Shown here: positions 31,026-40,499 of the stretch, one piece after another
Numbering within the stretch: position 1 is the stretch's first letter
Layout of the letters: each line of letters begins with the position of its first letter
Notes under the pieces: model-generated
Seen by the model: the letters and a program-made list of their open reading frames with translations, nothing else
What the model was told of the DNA's origin: nothing
The model's database searches: none
DNA from: Bremia lactucae
Taxonomy: Eukaryota > Oomycota > Peronosporomycetes > Peronosporales > Peronosporaceae
Assembly: GCF_004359215.1 (NCBI RefSeq)
Contig: NC_090610.1
Location: 8,273,227 to 8,337,226, forward strand
DNA length: 64,000 bases
Reading direction: 5' to 3'
Translations under genes and position numbers: made by a program

Positions 31026-34000
31026 TTATAATTCCCTTCTTAGCGTAGTCCTTAATAAACTTGAGCTTGATACAATATGCTTGGCGCGTGCCGAGCTCTC
31101 TTCATTTTCCATCTGCCGGATGGCCGCTTGGTTATCCATTTCAATTGTCATGGGTAACTTCACGAGAAAACCCAACTCGGATAAAAGCTCACGTAGGCCT
31201 AGTAGTTCTTGTCCAGCATGCGATGCAGACGTGAATTCAGCTTCAATTGTTGACAGTGAGACGGTTGTCTGCTTCCGACAGGTCCAACCCACCATCAAAC
31301 CGTCCACACGAAATATAGCACCGCTCACTGACTTCCTATCGCTCTTATCACCGGCGAAGTCTGCATCACTTGTGCTAGTGAGTTGTACAATCGATCTTTC
31401 TGTACCTTTTCGTCGTCCTAAGCGAAGCTTGACATCTTTAGTACCCTTTAGGTATCTAGCAATTCGTTTGGCTAGCTGCCAATCGCTCGTCGTCGGCGCA
31501 TGAGCTCGCCGAGTTGCTCGATGTACGGCATATGCTACATCCGGACGCGTACAGCGAGCCAGCCATAAAAGCGATCCAACAATCGACTGGAAATTCTGCA
31601 CCGATGCAGATCCAACCACGCCCTCTTTAGGTAGTAGTGTATCCACCTCGTGCGTATTATTGTCGTGATCAAGTCCAATTGGCGTCATCACCGAGTGCGC
31701 ATCTTGTAATCCAAACTTTATCAGCATCTCGATGATAGTAGCTTCTTGATCAATTTCGTATCCACACTCATCCGAGTAACTGATTCTCATGCCCAGAAAT
31801 TTGCTGACAGCACCCAGATTCTTTATCTGCAGCGTTACAAGGAGATCAAATACTTCTTCCACTCGCCCCTCAGACGTCCCTGTAATCAGCAAATCGTCGA
31901 CATATACCCCCACGACCGTTCTATCGTCACCATTTACTTTAAAGTAAAGGCACGAGTCGCTCACACACTGCACAAATCCAACTCGAAGTAGCTCTGAGTG
32001 TAGAAGCTGAGACCATAGTCTCCCGGCTTGCTTTAGCCCATATAGACTTCTCTTGAGCTGAAGAACCACTTGACCTGCGGTTTCAACACCAAGTCGCTGA
32101 GTTTCTTCTTTGCTAATTTGCATTCCCTGCGGGACGTACAAATAGATATTGAGGTCCGGCTCCGTAGACGCCTTCACGTACGCATTAGGTACGTCTCCGT
32201 GTCTTGCTGGAACTCCCCATATCTGAGCCAGTGCCAAAATGACTTTCCCGGTCGTCATATCCATTACTGCGGCAAAAGTCAGGGTATAGTCCTTGCCGAA
32301 CGACTGCTCGTTGCCACACGCTACCATGCGTGCCTTGTAACGCTCGATGTTACCATCGGCATCCGTCTTCGTTTTGAAGACCCACTTGGTATGGAGTGGT
32401 CGCATCTCCTGAGTTCGTGGAACCAACTCCCACGTATCATTTGCTTCCAGCGAGTCAATTTCTGCGCTTGCAGCGCGCTCCCATTCCACGCGCTTGTCAC
32501 TCTTCATAGCCATGTTCCAATTACTTGGATCCACGCGGTAAGTTGCTCCAACAAATTCACGTGGAGGTATCTTATTACCACCGTATCGCGTTGTCATGCG
32601 TGGTGTCTCGGCGATTATCTTGGTATTCGACCGCCTCCCTTGCCCGCCGCGCTTACCACGTGACCTTTGTGGCTTTGTACAGGCACGTGGCTCCTTCCGA
32701 TGATCTACATCGGTCTGTTGGGTATCAAAGAATTCGTCAGTCTCAATAGACTTTAGACTTGCACTTGTAGTCGCCAAATCAGCAGGACTGGATCTGTTCT
32801 CATCCAGCGAAATCGAGGAATTAGCTGATGAGCTTTCATGTTCTGATTGGCCATCTGTCAGACGATGAAGTTGTGCATTTGCGTCTTCACTCAGCGTCTT
32901 GATATTCTGCACATGCTGTGTTGTGCGTACCACACGGTCCTTAGTAAATAACACGCGAAAACCTTTAACTTCGTCGTTCTTCCCGAGTATCAATCCTGCT
33001 TCTCCACGTCTATCCAGCGCCTTGTGTTTTGGTGTCCGAATAACGGTACACGGCGATCCAAATATAACAATATCAGTTAGCCTGGGTTTGATACCTGTAA
33101 GCACCTCAATAGGTGATGCACGCCCCACGTTACTCCGCGTTGGGCTTCTGTTGAGTATGTAGGCTGCGTACTCAGCAGCATCACCCCAGAAGCTCAACGG
33201 GAGTCCTGAACCGAAAATCATTGATCGCACCAGGTTCATCAATGTCTGGTGCATCCTTTCCGCTTTTCCGTTGGATGCTTGGTTGTCAGCTTCTGAAACC
33301 TGGCGACGCACACCCACATTCTTACAAAACGGGTCAACAACTTTGTACTCGGCGCCTCCATCCGTACGGAGATAGTGAACCTTGCAGTTGAATCGCTTTT
33401 CAAAGTAGACCATGAAGTCTTCGAAATGCTTAGTCGCCTTGTCCTTCGTCTTGGCGAGGAATACCCGGCAGTAGTTACTCTTGTGTTTGATAAAATTAAT
33501 TAAATATCGGTTTCCCGACCTGTCGACCGGCGTTATTGGACCTTTGATATCGCTGCATATCACACCACCCACCCTATCGATAGGAGCATTCTCACCCGTG
33601 TCTTTCTTCGACTGCTTGTTGCGGCGCTGCTTACCTTGCGCACACGTTAAGCAAGTGGGTCGCTCGGTGTCTGTTAGCCTTATTCCACTCGATGGATCAC
33701 TCGCCATCAATTCGATTGTATCATAGGCGAGGTGTCCAAATCTTAAGTGAAAATCGAGTAGACTCCCCATCTGAAGGTCCGAAATCGGCGTGTTGACAGC
33801 CTCAGCAATTGCTGCAACCGTAAAAAAATCCTTGTGCTCAATTGTGTCAACAACATTCACTAGCAACACGTTGCTGTCGTCTTTGTCAACATCAGAAATC
33901 TTGCAACCATCACGCCGCCGAACCACTGATCGCTTATGTCCATCGTAACGAAGTCCAAACCCTCGCTCCTCGATCTTGCCATAGGATATGATGTTAAACG

Positions 34001-35408
34001 GTAGCTTTTCTGCGCAGTACGCATCGAGTAGTTTGACTCGGCGAATTTCGCCGTCAACACTGACCACGAACTCGGCCGTACTTTTGAGCTGCATACGCAA
34101 GCTGTCCCCATTAGGAAGTAAACACTCTTCGTCGCATTTTACTGCGTCGATTAGCTGTGACGCCTTTGTCACCAAATGTCGACTTGACCCGCTGTCCAGT
34201 ATCCATTGGCTGGTAGAGTCAATGCCGTCGGAGACAGCTAACGTAAAGTTGTTATTAGGCTCACTAGTACATTCACGTTTGTAGTGGCCTTCTTTTCCAC
34301 ACTTGAAACACGCTCCAGTCTTCTTGACTTTTCTCTCTTTATCGTTTCTGCGCCGACCTCCTTCAGTGCCTTTGACGACGGCCACAGTTGACTTGGACCC
34401 AATGCGAATACCCGGGTTATTTAACTGGGCAAAATTCACCAACTCTTCAGCTTGCCGTAAGTAATCCTCTCGATGAGGATTGTACCTTGCGAGAAGCACA
34501 CCTTGAAAGTCGGTTGCGAAGCATGCGTACTTGGCTATATTTTTAAGCACTTGGTCTTGTGCGCCTCCGACTGCGTCGCTGACCGCCATTAGATAGAGCA
34601 TATGATCATTCCACGACATCGACTCCTTTTTCTTACACGTGAACAGTTTAAAAGCTTGTGACCTTGAGATCCTAGGTCCAAACTTGAGGTTCATACGGTC
34701 CATCGAGTACCATATCTGTGGATTCTCGGTGTACCATGTATCCACTTGACTGTGAAAATGTTGACCAGCCTTGCCTGTCAAATACCGACCAAGTACATCC
34801 ATTTTGATGTCCTCGGTCCAGATGCACCCACTAAGTTCCTCGGCGATACGAACTTGGCGTAGAAATCGCTTCCCCCAAGGTGCGAATCCCGACCCTAGTC
34901 CTGGATAAACCTCCTTGCCATCGAAGTTTTCGATCGCTAGTTTTAGGTCCCTGATCTGCAGGGGCCTTTGCGGAGCAAAATACGCTGGTGTAGGAACCGG
35001 TCTGAAAGCCGATTCCCGTGGCACCTGAGGAACTGGACCTACACCGGCTCTCCCTCCAGCCAGCCTTTGTTGCCTTGGTCCTGCTGCGTGTTGCCGCGCT
35101 GGTCCAGGCATGACTTCGTCTTCGAGCGAGGCCATCGTCATGTTCCGGCCGAATCCGGTGCGCGCTTCCGCATACGTACGGAAGGTGCTGCTACCGGCTG
35201 ACACGACTGAACCTTGATCATCCTCGACTCGGCGGGCCTCAAGCCTATTAAGGCGAGCTCCCATGTCTCCTTTCAAGTCCGTTATCAGTTCCAGCAGCCT
35301 GGCCATGCCCTCGTCCGCGCCAGAAGCCGTACTGGCTCTGTCGTCGTCGACTTGGGTGATGGCTGGCGCTTGGACATGACCTTCTTGATCCTTTGGCGTT
35401 GGGCTCAT
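31026..35408 (-). CDS. Copia copy A gag-pol polyprotein, C-terminally frameshifted (1460 aa)
   Basis: Ty1/copia order in one ORF: gag, a CFKCGKEGHYKREC zinc knuckle (about residue 375), protease WILDSGSSRHLVT (about 405), GAG-pre-integrase LDFHLRFGHL (about 550), integrase with D (CSDIKGP), D (LRTDGGAEY) and E (SNGKAERMHQ), RT with GVYVDDLLITG (about 1169), and RNase H with SDADFAGD and EAEF. The start ATGAGCCCA overlaps the primer binding site. Relative to copy B a single base is missing near 31072 (GATACAAT versus GATATCAAT on the plus strand). This removes the conserved KHID end of RNase H and replaces about 55 residues with a short foreign tail. Five or so missense changes, such as EMDN-proximal M to I, cluster in the RNase H third. 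Probably not autonomous. Confidence 0.93.
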   Translation of the reverse strand: MSPTPKDQEGHVQAPAITQVDDDRASTASGADEGMARLLELITDLKGDMGARLNRLEARRVEDDQGSVVSAGSSTFRTYAEARTGFGRNMTMASLEDEVMPGPARQHAAGPRQQRLAGGRAGVGPVPQVPRESAFRPVPTPAYFAPQRPLQIRDLKLAIENFDGKEVYPGLGSGFAPWGKRFLRQVRIAEELSGCIWTEDIKMDVLGRYLTGKAGQHFHSQVDTWYTENPQIWYSMDRMNLKFGPRISRSQAFKLFTCKKKESMSWNDHMLYLMAVSDAVGGAQDQVLKNIAKYACFATDFQGVLLARYNPHREDYLRQAEELVNFAQLNNPGIRIGSKSTVAVVKGTEGGRRRNDKERKVKKTGACFKCGKEGHYKRECTSEPNNNFTLAVSDGIDSTSQWILDSGSSRHLVTKASQLIDAVKCDEECLLPNGDSLRMQLKSTAEFVVSVDGEIRRVKLLDAYCAEKLPFNIISYGKIEERGFGLRYDGHKRSVVRRRDGCKISDVDKDDSNVLLVNVVDTIEHKDFFTVAAIAEAVNTPISDLQMGSLLDFHLRFGHLAYDTIELMASDPSSGIRLTDTERPTCLTCAQGKQRRNKQSKKDTGENAPIDRVGGVICSDIKGPITPVDRSGNRYLINFIKHKSNYCRVFLAKTKDKATKHFEDFMVYFEKRFNCKVHYLRTDGGAEYKVVDPFCKNVGVRRQVSEADNQASNGKAERMHQTLMNLVRSMIFGSGLPLSFWGDAAEYAAYILNRSPTRSNVGRASPIEVLTGIKPRLTDIVIFGSPCTVIRTPKHKALDRRGEAGLILGKNDEVKGFRVLFTKDRVVRTTQHVQNIKTLSEDANAQLHRLTDGQSEHESSSANSSISLDENRSSPADLATTSASLKSIETDEFFDTQQTDVDHRKEPRACTKPQRSRGKRGGQGRRSNTKIIAETPRMTTRYGGNKIPPREFVGATYRVDPSNWNMAMKSDKRVEWERAASAEIDSLEANDTWELVPRTQEMRPLHTKWVFKTKTDADGNIERYKARMVACGNEQSFGKDYTLTFAAVMDMTTGKVILALAQIWGVPARHGDVPNAYVKASTEPDLNIYLYVPQGMQISKEETQRLGVETAGQVVLQLKRSLYGLKQAGRLWSQLLHSELLRVGFVQCVSDSCLYFKVNGDDRTVVGVYVDDLLITGTSEGRVEEVFDLLVTLQIKNLGAVSKFLGMRISYSDECGYEIDQEATIIEMLIKFGLQDAHSVMTPIGLDHDNNTHEVDTLLPKEGVVGSASVQNFQSIVGSLLWLARCTRPDVAYAVHRATRRAHAPTTSDWQLAKRIARYLKGTKDVKLRLGRRKGTERSIVQLTSTSDADFAGDKSDRKSVSGAIFRVDGLMVGWTCRKQTTVSLSTIEAEFTSASHAGQELLGLRELLSELGFLVKLPMTIEMDNQAAIRQMENEESSARAKHIVSSSSLLRTTLRREL

Positions 35409-35412
35409 AACC
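35401..35412 (-). promoter_or_regulatory. Primer binding site of copia copy A (initiator tRNA-Met anticodon arm)
   Basis: On the minus strand GGTTATGAGCCC lies one base after the LTR end CCAAAA. Its complement GGGCTCATAACC is the anticodon stem-loop of eukaryotic initiator tRNA-Met (positions 29-40 in yeast numbering). Drosophila copia and yeast Ty5 use such internal half-tRNA primers. The gag-pol ATG sits within the site. Confidence 0.75.
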
Positions 35413-35413
35413 T

Positions 35414-35680
35414 TTTTGGTGTTGAACGTCAGATTGAATTCCCATGGGTGCTATTTTGCAAAAGACAAAGTGAATATATTATGCATGTAAGCCTTAACTC
35501 TCTTCTTGTCAGAATTACCTGTCCATCGTGCGTTACTTGCACCTCATAATTCTTGAAACCTCTCGACCTTGGATCGTTTCATCTTTCGCCGTAACCACCG
35601 CTCCGTGACCATTACAATAAAAGACGTTTCGAAACTCCTTGCGAGTCCCAGAAACTCCGCTGCAGCATCGCCTTCCAACA
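35414..35680 (-). repeat. Copia LTR B, shared middle LTR (267 bp)
   Basis: It serves as the 5' LTR of copy A and the 3' LTR of copy B. It appears identical to LTR C and differs by one base from LTR A. It is flanked by PBS on one side and PPT on the other, with no target duplication. Confidence 0.92.
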
Positions 35681-35724
35681 CTCCTTCCTCACGGTGCCGT
35701 GTGTTTCTGATTACACGCCTTGTT

Positions 35725-38700
35725 TTAGTCCATCTTGCTGCGGTACAATGAGCACATCTCCATTAGTGCCCGCAGGCGAGTGGCGCTAAATGCCTTCGTC
35801 AGTATGTCTGCTGTCATCGCCTCAGTTGACACAAAGCTGGGTTTTATAATTCCCTTCTTAGCGTAGTCCTTAATAAACTTGAGCTTGATATCAATATGCT
35901 TGGCGCGTGCCGAGCTCTCTTCATTTTCCATCTGCCGGATGGCCGCTTGGTTATCCATTTCCATTGTCATGGGTAACTTCACGAGAAAATCCAACTCGGA
36001 TAAAAGCTCACGTAGGCCTAGTAGTTCTTGTCCAGCATGCGATGCAGACGTGAATTCAGCTTCCATTGTTGACAGTGAGACGGTTGTCTGCTTCCGACAG
36101 GTCCAACCCACCATCATACCGTCCACACGAAATATAGCACCGCTCACTGACTTCCTATCGCTCTTATCACCGGCGAAGTCTGCATCACTTGTGCTAGTGA
36201 GTTGTACAATCGATCTCTCTGTACCTTTTCGTCGTCCTAAGCGAAGCTTGACATCTTTAGTACCCTTTAGGTATCTAGCAATTCGTTTGGCTAGCTGCCA
36301 ATCGCTCGTCGTCGGCGCATGAGCTCGCCGAGTTGCTCGATGTACGGCATATGCTACATCCGGACGCGTACAGCGAGCCAGCCATAAAAGCGATCCAACA
36401 ATCGACTGGAAATTCTGCACCGATGCAGATCCAACCACGCCCTCTTTAGGTAGTAGTGTATCCACCTCGTGCGTATTATTGTCATGATCAAGTCCAATTG
36501 GCGTCATCACCGAGTGCGCATCTTGTAATCCAAACTTTATCAGCATCTCGATGATAGTAGCTTCTTGATCAATTTCGTATCCACACTCATCCGAGTAACT
36601 GATTCTCATGCCCAGAAATTTGCTGACAGCACCCAGAGTCTTTATCTGCAGCGTTACAAGGAGATCAAATACTTCTTCCACTCGCCCCTCAGACGTCCCT
36701 GTAATCAGCAAATCGTCGACATATACCCCCACGACCGTTCTATCGTCACCATTTACTTTAAAGTAAAGGCACGAGTCGCTCACACACTGCACAAATCCAA
36801 CTCGAAGTAGCTCTGAGAGAAGAAGCTGAGACCATAGTCTCCCGGCTTGCTTTAGCCCATATAGACTTCTCTTGAGCTGAAGAACCACTTGACCTGCGGT
36901 TTCAACACCAAGTCGCTGAGTTTCTTCTTTGCTAATTTGCATTCCCTGCGGGACGTACAAATAGATATTGAGGTCCGGCTCCGTAGACGCCTTCACGTAC
37001 GCATTAGGTACGTCTCCGTGTCTTGCTGGAACTCCCCATATCTGAGCCAGTGCCAAAATGACTTTCCCGGTCGTCATATCCATTACTGCGGCAAAAGTCA
37101 GGGTATAGTCCTTGCCGAACGACTGCTCGTTGCCACACGCTACCATGCGTGCCTTGTAACGCTCGATGTTACCATCGGCATCCGTCTTCGTTTTGAAGAC
37201 CCACTTGGTATGGAGTGGTCGCATCTCCTGAGTTCGTGGAACCAACTCCCACGTATCATTTGCTTCCAGCGAGTCAATTTCAGCGCTTGCAGCGCGCTCC
37301 CATTCCACGCGCTTGTCACTCTTCATAGCCATGTTCCAATTACTTGGATCCACGCGGTAAGTTGCTCCAACAAATTCACGTGGAGGTATCTTATTACCAC
37401 CGTATCGCGTTGTCATGCGTGGTGTCTCGGCGATTATCTTGGTATTCGACCGCCTCCCTTGCCCGCCGCGCTTACCACGTGACCTTTGTGGCTTTGTACA
37501 GGCACGTGGCTCCTTCCGATGATCTACATCGGTCTGTTGGGTATCAAAGAATTCGTCAGTCTCGATAGACTTTAGACTTGCACTTGTAGTCGCCAAATCA
37601 GCAGGACTGGATCTGTTCTCATCCAGCGAAATCGAGGAATTAGCTGATGAGCTTTCATGTTCTGATTGGCCATCTGTCAGACGATGAAGTTGTGCATTTG
37701 CGTCTTCACTCAGCGTCTTGATATTCTGCACATGCTGTGTTGTGCGTACCACACGATCCTTAGTAAATAACACGCGAAAACCTTTAACTTCGTCGTTCTT
37801 CCCGAGTATCAATCCTGCTTCTCCACGTCTATCCAGCGCCTTGTGTTTTGGTGTCCGAATAACGGTACACGGCGATCCAAATATAACAATATCAGTTAGC
37901 CTGGGTTTGATACCTGTAAGCACCTCAATAGGTGATGCACGCCCCACGTTACTCCGCGTTGGGCTTCTGTTGAGTATGTAGGCTGCGTACTCAGCAGCAT
38001 CACCCCAGAAGCTCAACGGGAGTCCTGAACCGAAAATCATTGATCGCACCAGGTTCATCAATGTCTGGTGCATCCTTTCCGCTTTTCCGTTGGATGCTTG
38101 GTTGTCAGCTTCTGAAACCTGGCGACGCACACCCACATTCTTACAAAACGGGTCAACAACTTTGTACTCGGCGCCTCCATCCGTACGGAGATAGTGAACC
38201 TTGCAGTTGAATCGCTTTTCAAAGTAGACCATGAAGTCTTCGAAATGCTTAGTCGCCTTGTCCTTCGTCTTGGCGAGGAATACCCGGCAGTAGTTACTCT
38301 TGTGTTTGATAAAATTAATTAAATATCGGTTTCCCGACCTGTCGACCGGCGTTATTGGACCTTTGATATCGCTGCATATCACACCACCCACCCTATCGAT
38401 AGGAGCATTCTCACCCGTGTCTTTCTTCGACTGCTTGTTGCGGCGCTGCTTACCTTGCGCACACGTTAAGCAAGTGGGTCGCTCGGTGTCTGTTAGCCTT
38501 ATTCCACTCGATGGATCACTCGCCATCAATTCGATTGTATCATAGGCGAGGTGTCCAAATCTTAAGTGAAAATCGAGTAGACTCCCCATCTGAAGGTCCG
38601 AAATCGGCGTGTTGACAGCCTCAGCAATTGCTGCAACCGTAAAAAAATCCTTGTGCTCAATTGTGTCAACAACATTCACTAGCAACACGTTGCTGTCGTC

Positions 38701-40227
38701 TTTGTCAACATCAGAAATCTTGCAACCATCACGCCGCCGAACCACTGATCGCTTATGTCCATCGTAACGAAGTCCAAACCCTCGCTCCTCGATCTTGCCA
38801 TAGGATATGATGTTAAACGGTAGCTTTTCTGCGCAGTACGCATCGAGTAGTTTGACTCGGCGAATTTCGCCGTCAACACTGACCACGAACTCGGCCGTAC
38901 TTTTGAGCTGCATACGCAAGCTGTCCCCATTAGGAAGTAAACACTCTTCGTCGCATTTTACTGCGTCGATTAGCTGTGACGCCTTTGTCACCAAATGTCG
39001 ACTTGACCCGCTGTCCAGTATCCATTGGCTGGTAGAGTCAATGCCGTCGGAGACAGCTAACGTAAAGTTGTTATTAGGCTCACTAGTACATTCACGTTTG
39101 TAGTGGCCTTCTTTTCCACACTTGAAACACGCTCCAGTCTTCTTGACTTTTCTCTCTTTATCGTTTCTGCGCCGACCTCCTTCAGTGCCTTTGACGACGG
39201 CCACAGTTGACTTGGACCCAATGCGAATACCCGGGTTATTTAACTGGGCAAAATTCACCAACTCTTCAGCTTGCCGTAAGTAATCCTCTCGATGAGGATT
39301 GTACCTTGCGAGAAGCACACCTTGAAAGTCGGTTGCGAAGCATGCGTACTTGGCTATATTTTTAAGCACTTGGTCTTGTGCGCCTCCGACTGCGTCGCTG
39401 ACCGCCATTAGATAGAGCATATGATCATTCCACGACATCGACTCCTTTTTCTTACACGTGAACAGTTTAAAAGCTTGTGACCTTGAGATCCTAGGTCCAA
39501 ACTTGAGGTTCATACGGTCCATCGAGTACCATATCTGTGGATTCTCGGTGTACCATGTATCCACTTGACTGTGAAAATGTTGACCAGCCTTGCCTGTCAA
39601 ATACCGACCAAGTACATCCATTTTGATGTCCTCGGTCCAGATGCACCCACTAAGTTCCTCGGCGATACGAACTTGGCGTAGAAATCGCTTCCCCCAAGGT
39701 GCGAATCCCGACCCTAGTCCTGGATAAACCTCCTTGCCATCGAAGTTTTCGATCGCTAGTTTTAGGTCCCTGATCTGCAGGGGCCTTTGCGGAGCAAAAT
39801 ACGCTGGTGTAGGAACCGGTCTGAAAGCCGATTCCCGTGGCACCTGAGGAACTGGACCTACACCGGCTCTCCCTCCAGCCAGCCTTTGTTGCCTTGGTCC
39901 TGCTGCGTGTTGCCGCGCTGGTCCAGGCATGACTTCGTCTTCGAGCGAGGCCATCGTCATGTTCCGGCCGAATCCGGTGCGCGCTTCCGCATACGTACGG
40001 AAGGTGCTGCTACCGGCTGACACGACTGAACCTTGATCATCCTCGACTCGGCGGGCCTCAAGCCTATTAAGGCGAGCTCCCATGTCTCCTTTCAAGTCCG
40101 TTATCAGTTCCAGCAGCCTGGCCATGCCCTCGTCCGCGCCAGAAGCCGTACTGGCTCTGTCGTCGTCGACTTGGGTGATGGCTGGCGCTTGGACATGACC
40201 TTCTTGATCCTTTGGCGTTGGGCTCAT
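35725..40227 (-). CDS. Copia copy B gag-pol polyprotein, intact (1500 aa)
   Basis: A complete single-ORF Ty1/copia polyprotein. Gag is at residues 1 to about 360. The zinc knuckle C-x2-C-x4-H-x4-C is near 375 and the protease DSG near 407. The GAG-pre-integrase has the H-x2-H-like FGHL...CLTC pattern at 550-600. Integrase D,D,E lies at about 618/682/713. RT starts about 990 (WELVPRTQEM, HTKWVFKTKTDADGNIERYK) with YVDD near 1169. RNase H runs from about 1345 (SDADFAGD) to the KHIDIKLKFI end near 1445. The C-terminus is ILTKAFSATRLRALME. No internal stop or frameshift. Together with identical flanking LTRs, PBS and PPT this suggests a recently active, possibly still competent element. Confidence 0.95.
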   Translation of the reverse strand: MSPTPKDQEGHVQAPAITQVDDDRASTASGADEGMARLLELITDLKGDMGARLNRLEARRVEDDQGSVVSAGSSTFRTYAEARTGFGRNMTMASLEDEVMPGPARQHAAGPRQQRLAGGRAGVGPVPQVPRESAFRPVPTPAYFAPQRPLQIRDLKLAIENFDGKEVYPGLGSGFAPWGKRFLRQVRIAEELSGCIWTEDIKMDVLGRYLTGKAGQHFHSQVDTWYTENPQIWYSMDRMNLKFGPRISRSQAFKLFTCKKKESMSWNDHMLYLMAVSDAVGGAQDQVLKNIAKYACFATDFQGVLLARYNPHREDYLRQAEELVNFAQLNNPGIRIGSKSTVAVVKGTEGGRRRNDKERKVKKTGACFKCGKEGHYKRECTSEPNNNFTLAVSDGIDSTSQWILDSGSSRHLVTKASQLIDAVKCDEECLLPNGDSLRMQLKSTAEFVVSVDGEIRRVKLLDAYCAEKLPFNIISYGKIEERGFGLRYDGHKRSVVRRRDGCKISDVDKDDSNVLLVNVVDTIEHKDFFTVAAIAEAVNTPISDLQMGSLLDFHLRFGHLAYDTIELMASDPSSGIRLTDTERPTCLTCAQGKQRRNKQSKKDTGENAPIDRVGGVICSDIKGPITPVDRSGNRYLINFIKHKSNYCRVFLAKTKDKATKHFEDFMVYFEKRFNCKVHYLRTDGGAEYKVVDPFCKNVGVRRQVSEADNQASNGKAERMHQTLMNLVRSMIFGSGLPLSFWGDAAEYAAYILNRSPTRSNVGRASPIEVLTGIKPRLTDIVIFGSPCTVIRTPKHKALDRRGEAGLILGKNDEVKGFRVLFTKDRVVRTTQHVQNIKTLSEDANAQLHRLTDGQSEHESSSANSSISLDENRSSPADLATTSASLKSIETDEFFDTQQTDVDHRKEPRACTKPQRSRGKRGGQGRRSNTKIIAETPRMTTRYGGNKIPPREFVGATYRVDPSNWNMAMKSDKRVEWERAASAEIDSLEANDTWELVPRTQEMRPLHTKWVFKTKTDADGNIERYKARMVACGNEQSFGKDYTLTFAAVMDMTTGKVILALAQIWGVPARHGDVPNAYVKASTEPDLNIYLYVPQGMQISKEETQRLGVETAGQVVLQLKRSLYGLKQAGRLWSQLLLSELLRVGFVQCVSDSCLYFKVNGDDRTVVGVYVDDLLITGTSEGRVEEVFDLLVTLQIKTLGAVSKFLGMRISYSDECGYEIDQEATIIEMLIKFGLQDAHSVMTPIGLDHDNNTHEVDTLLPKEGVVGSASVQNFQSIVGSLLWLARCTRPDVAYAVHRATRRAHAPTTSDWQLAKRIARYLKGTKDVKLRLGRRKGTERSIVQLTSTSDADFAGDKSDRKSVSGAIFRVDGMMVGWTCRKQTTVSLSTMEAEFTSASHAGQELLGLRELLSELDFLVKLPMTMEMDNQAAIRQMENEESSARAKHIDIKLKFIKDYAKKGIIKPSFVSTEAMTADILTKAFSATRLRALMEMCSLYRSKMD

Positions 40228-40231
40228 AACC
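40220..40231 (-). promoter_or_regulatory. Primer binding site of copia copy B
   Basis: The same 12-nt GGTTATGAGCCC as in copy A, one base from LTR C. It contains the start codon of the polyprotein (40227-40225). Confidence 0.75.
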
Positions 40232-40232
40232 T

Positions 40233-40499
40233 TTTTGGTGTTGAACGTCAGATTGAATTCCCATGGGTGCTATTTTGCAAAAGACAAAGTGAATATATTA
40301 TGCATGTAAGCCTTAACTCTCTTCTTGTCAGAATTACCTGTCCATCGTGCGTTACTTGCACCTCATAATTCTTGAAACCTCTCGACCTTGGATCGTTTCA
40401 TCTTTCGCCGTAACCACCGCTCCGTGACCATTACAATAAAAGACGTTTCGAAACTCCTTGCGAGTCCCAGAAACTCCGCTGCAGCATCGCCTTCCAACA
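40233..40499 (-). repeat. Copia LTR C (5' LTR of copy B), 267 bp
   Basis: The rightmost LTR. It ends (plus strand) CCTTCCAACA and is followed immediately by GTCGC at 40500-40504, the second copy of the target duplication. Confidence 0.92.

Larger units (their letters stand above)
30596..40499 (-). mobile_element. Tandem Ty1/copia array: LTR-internal-LTR-internal-LTR
   Basis: Three 267-bp LTRs (30596-30862, 35414-35680, 40233-40499) bracket two nearly identical internal regions, each with one long gag-pol ORF on the minus strand. The outer flanks carry a single GTCGC duplication and no duplication surrounds the middle LTR. The array is therefore one insertion that was later duplicated, or a tandem product of integration. 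By eye the second and third LTRs are identical and the first differs at one base. The array splits the RNase H coding region of gypsy copy 6. Confidence 0.93.

Noticed and set aside
31081..40368. Many plus-strand ORFs of 60-197 codons across the copia array
   Set aside because: They lie opposite the copia polyprotein, occur as identical pairs in both units, and show no domain. They are shadow frames of a strongly coding strand.
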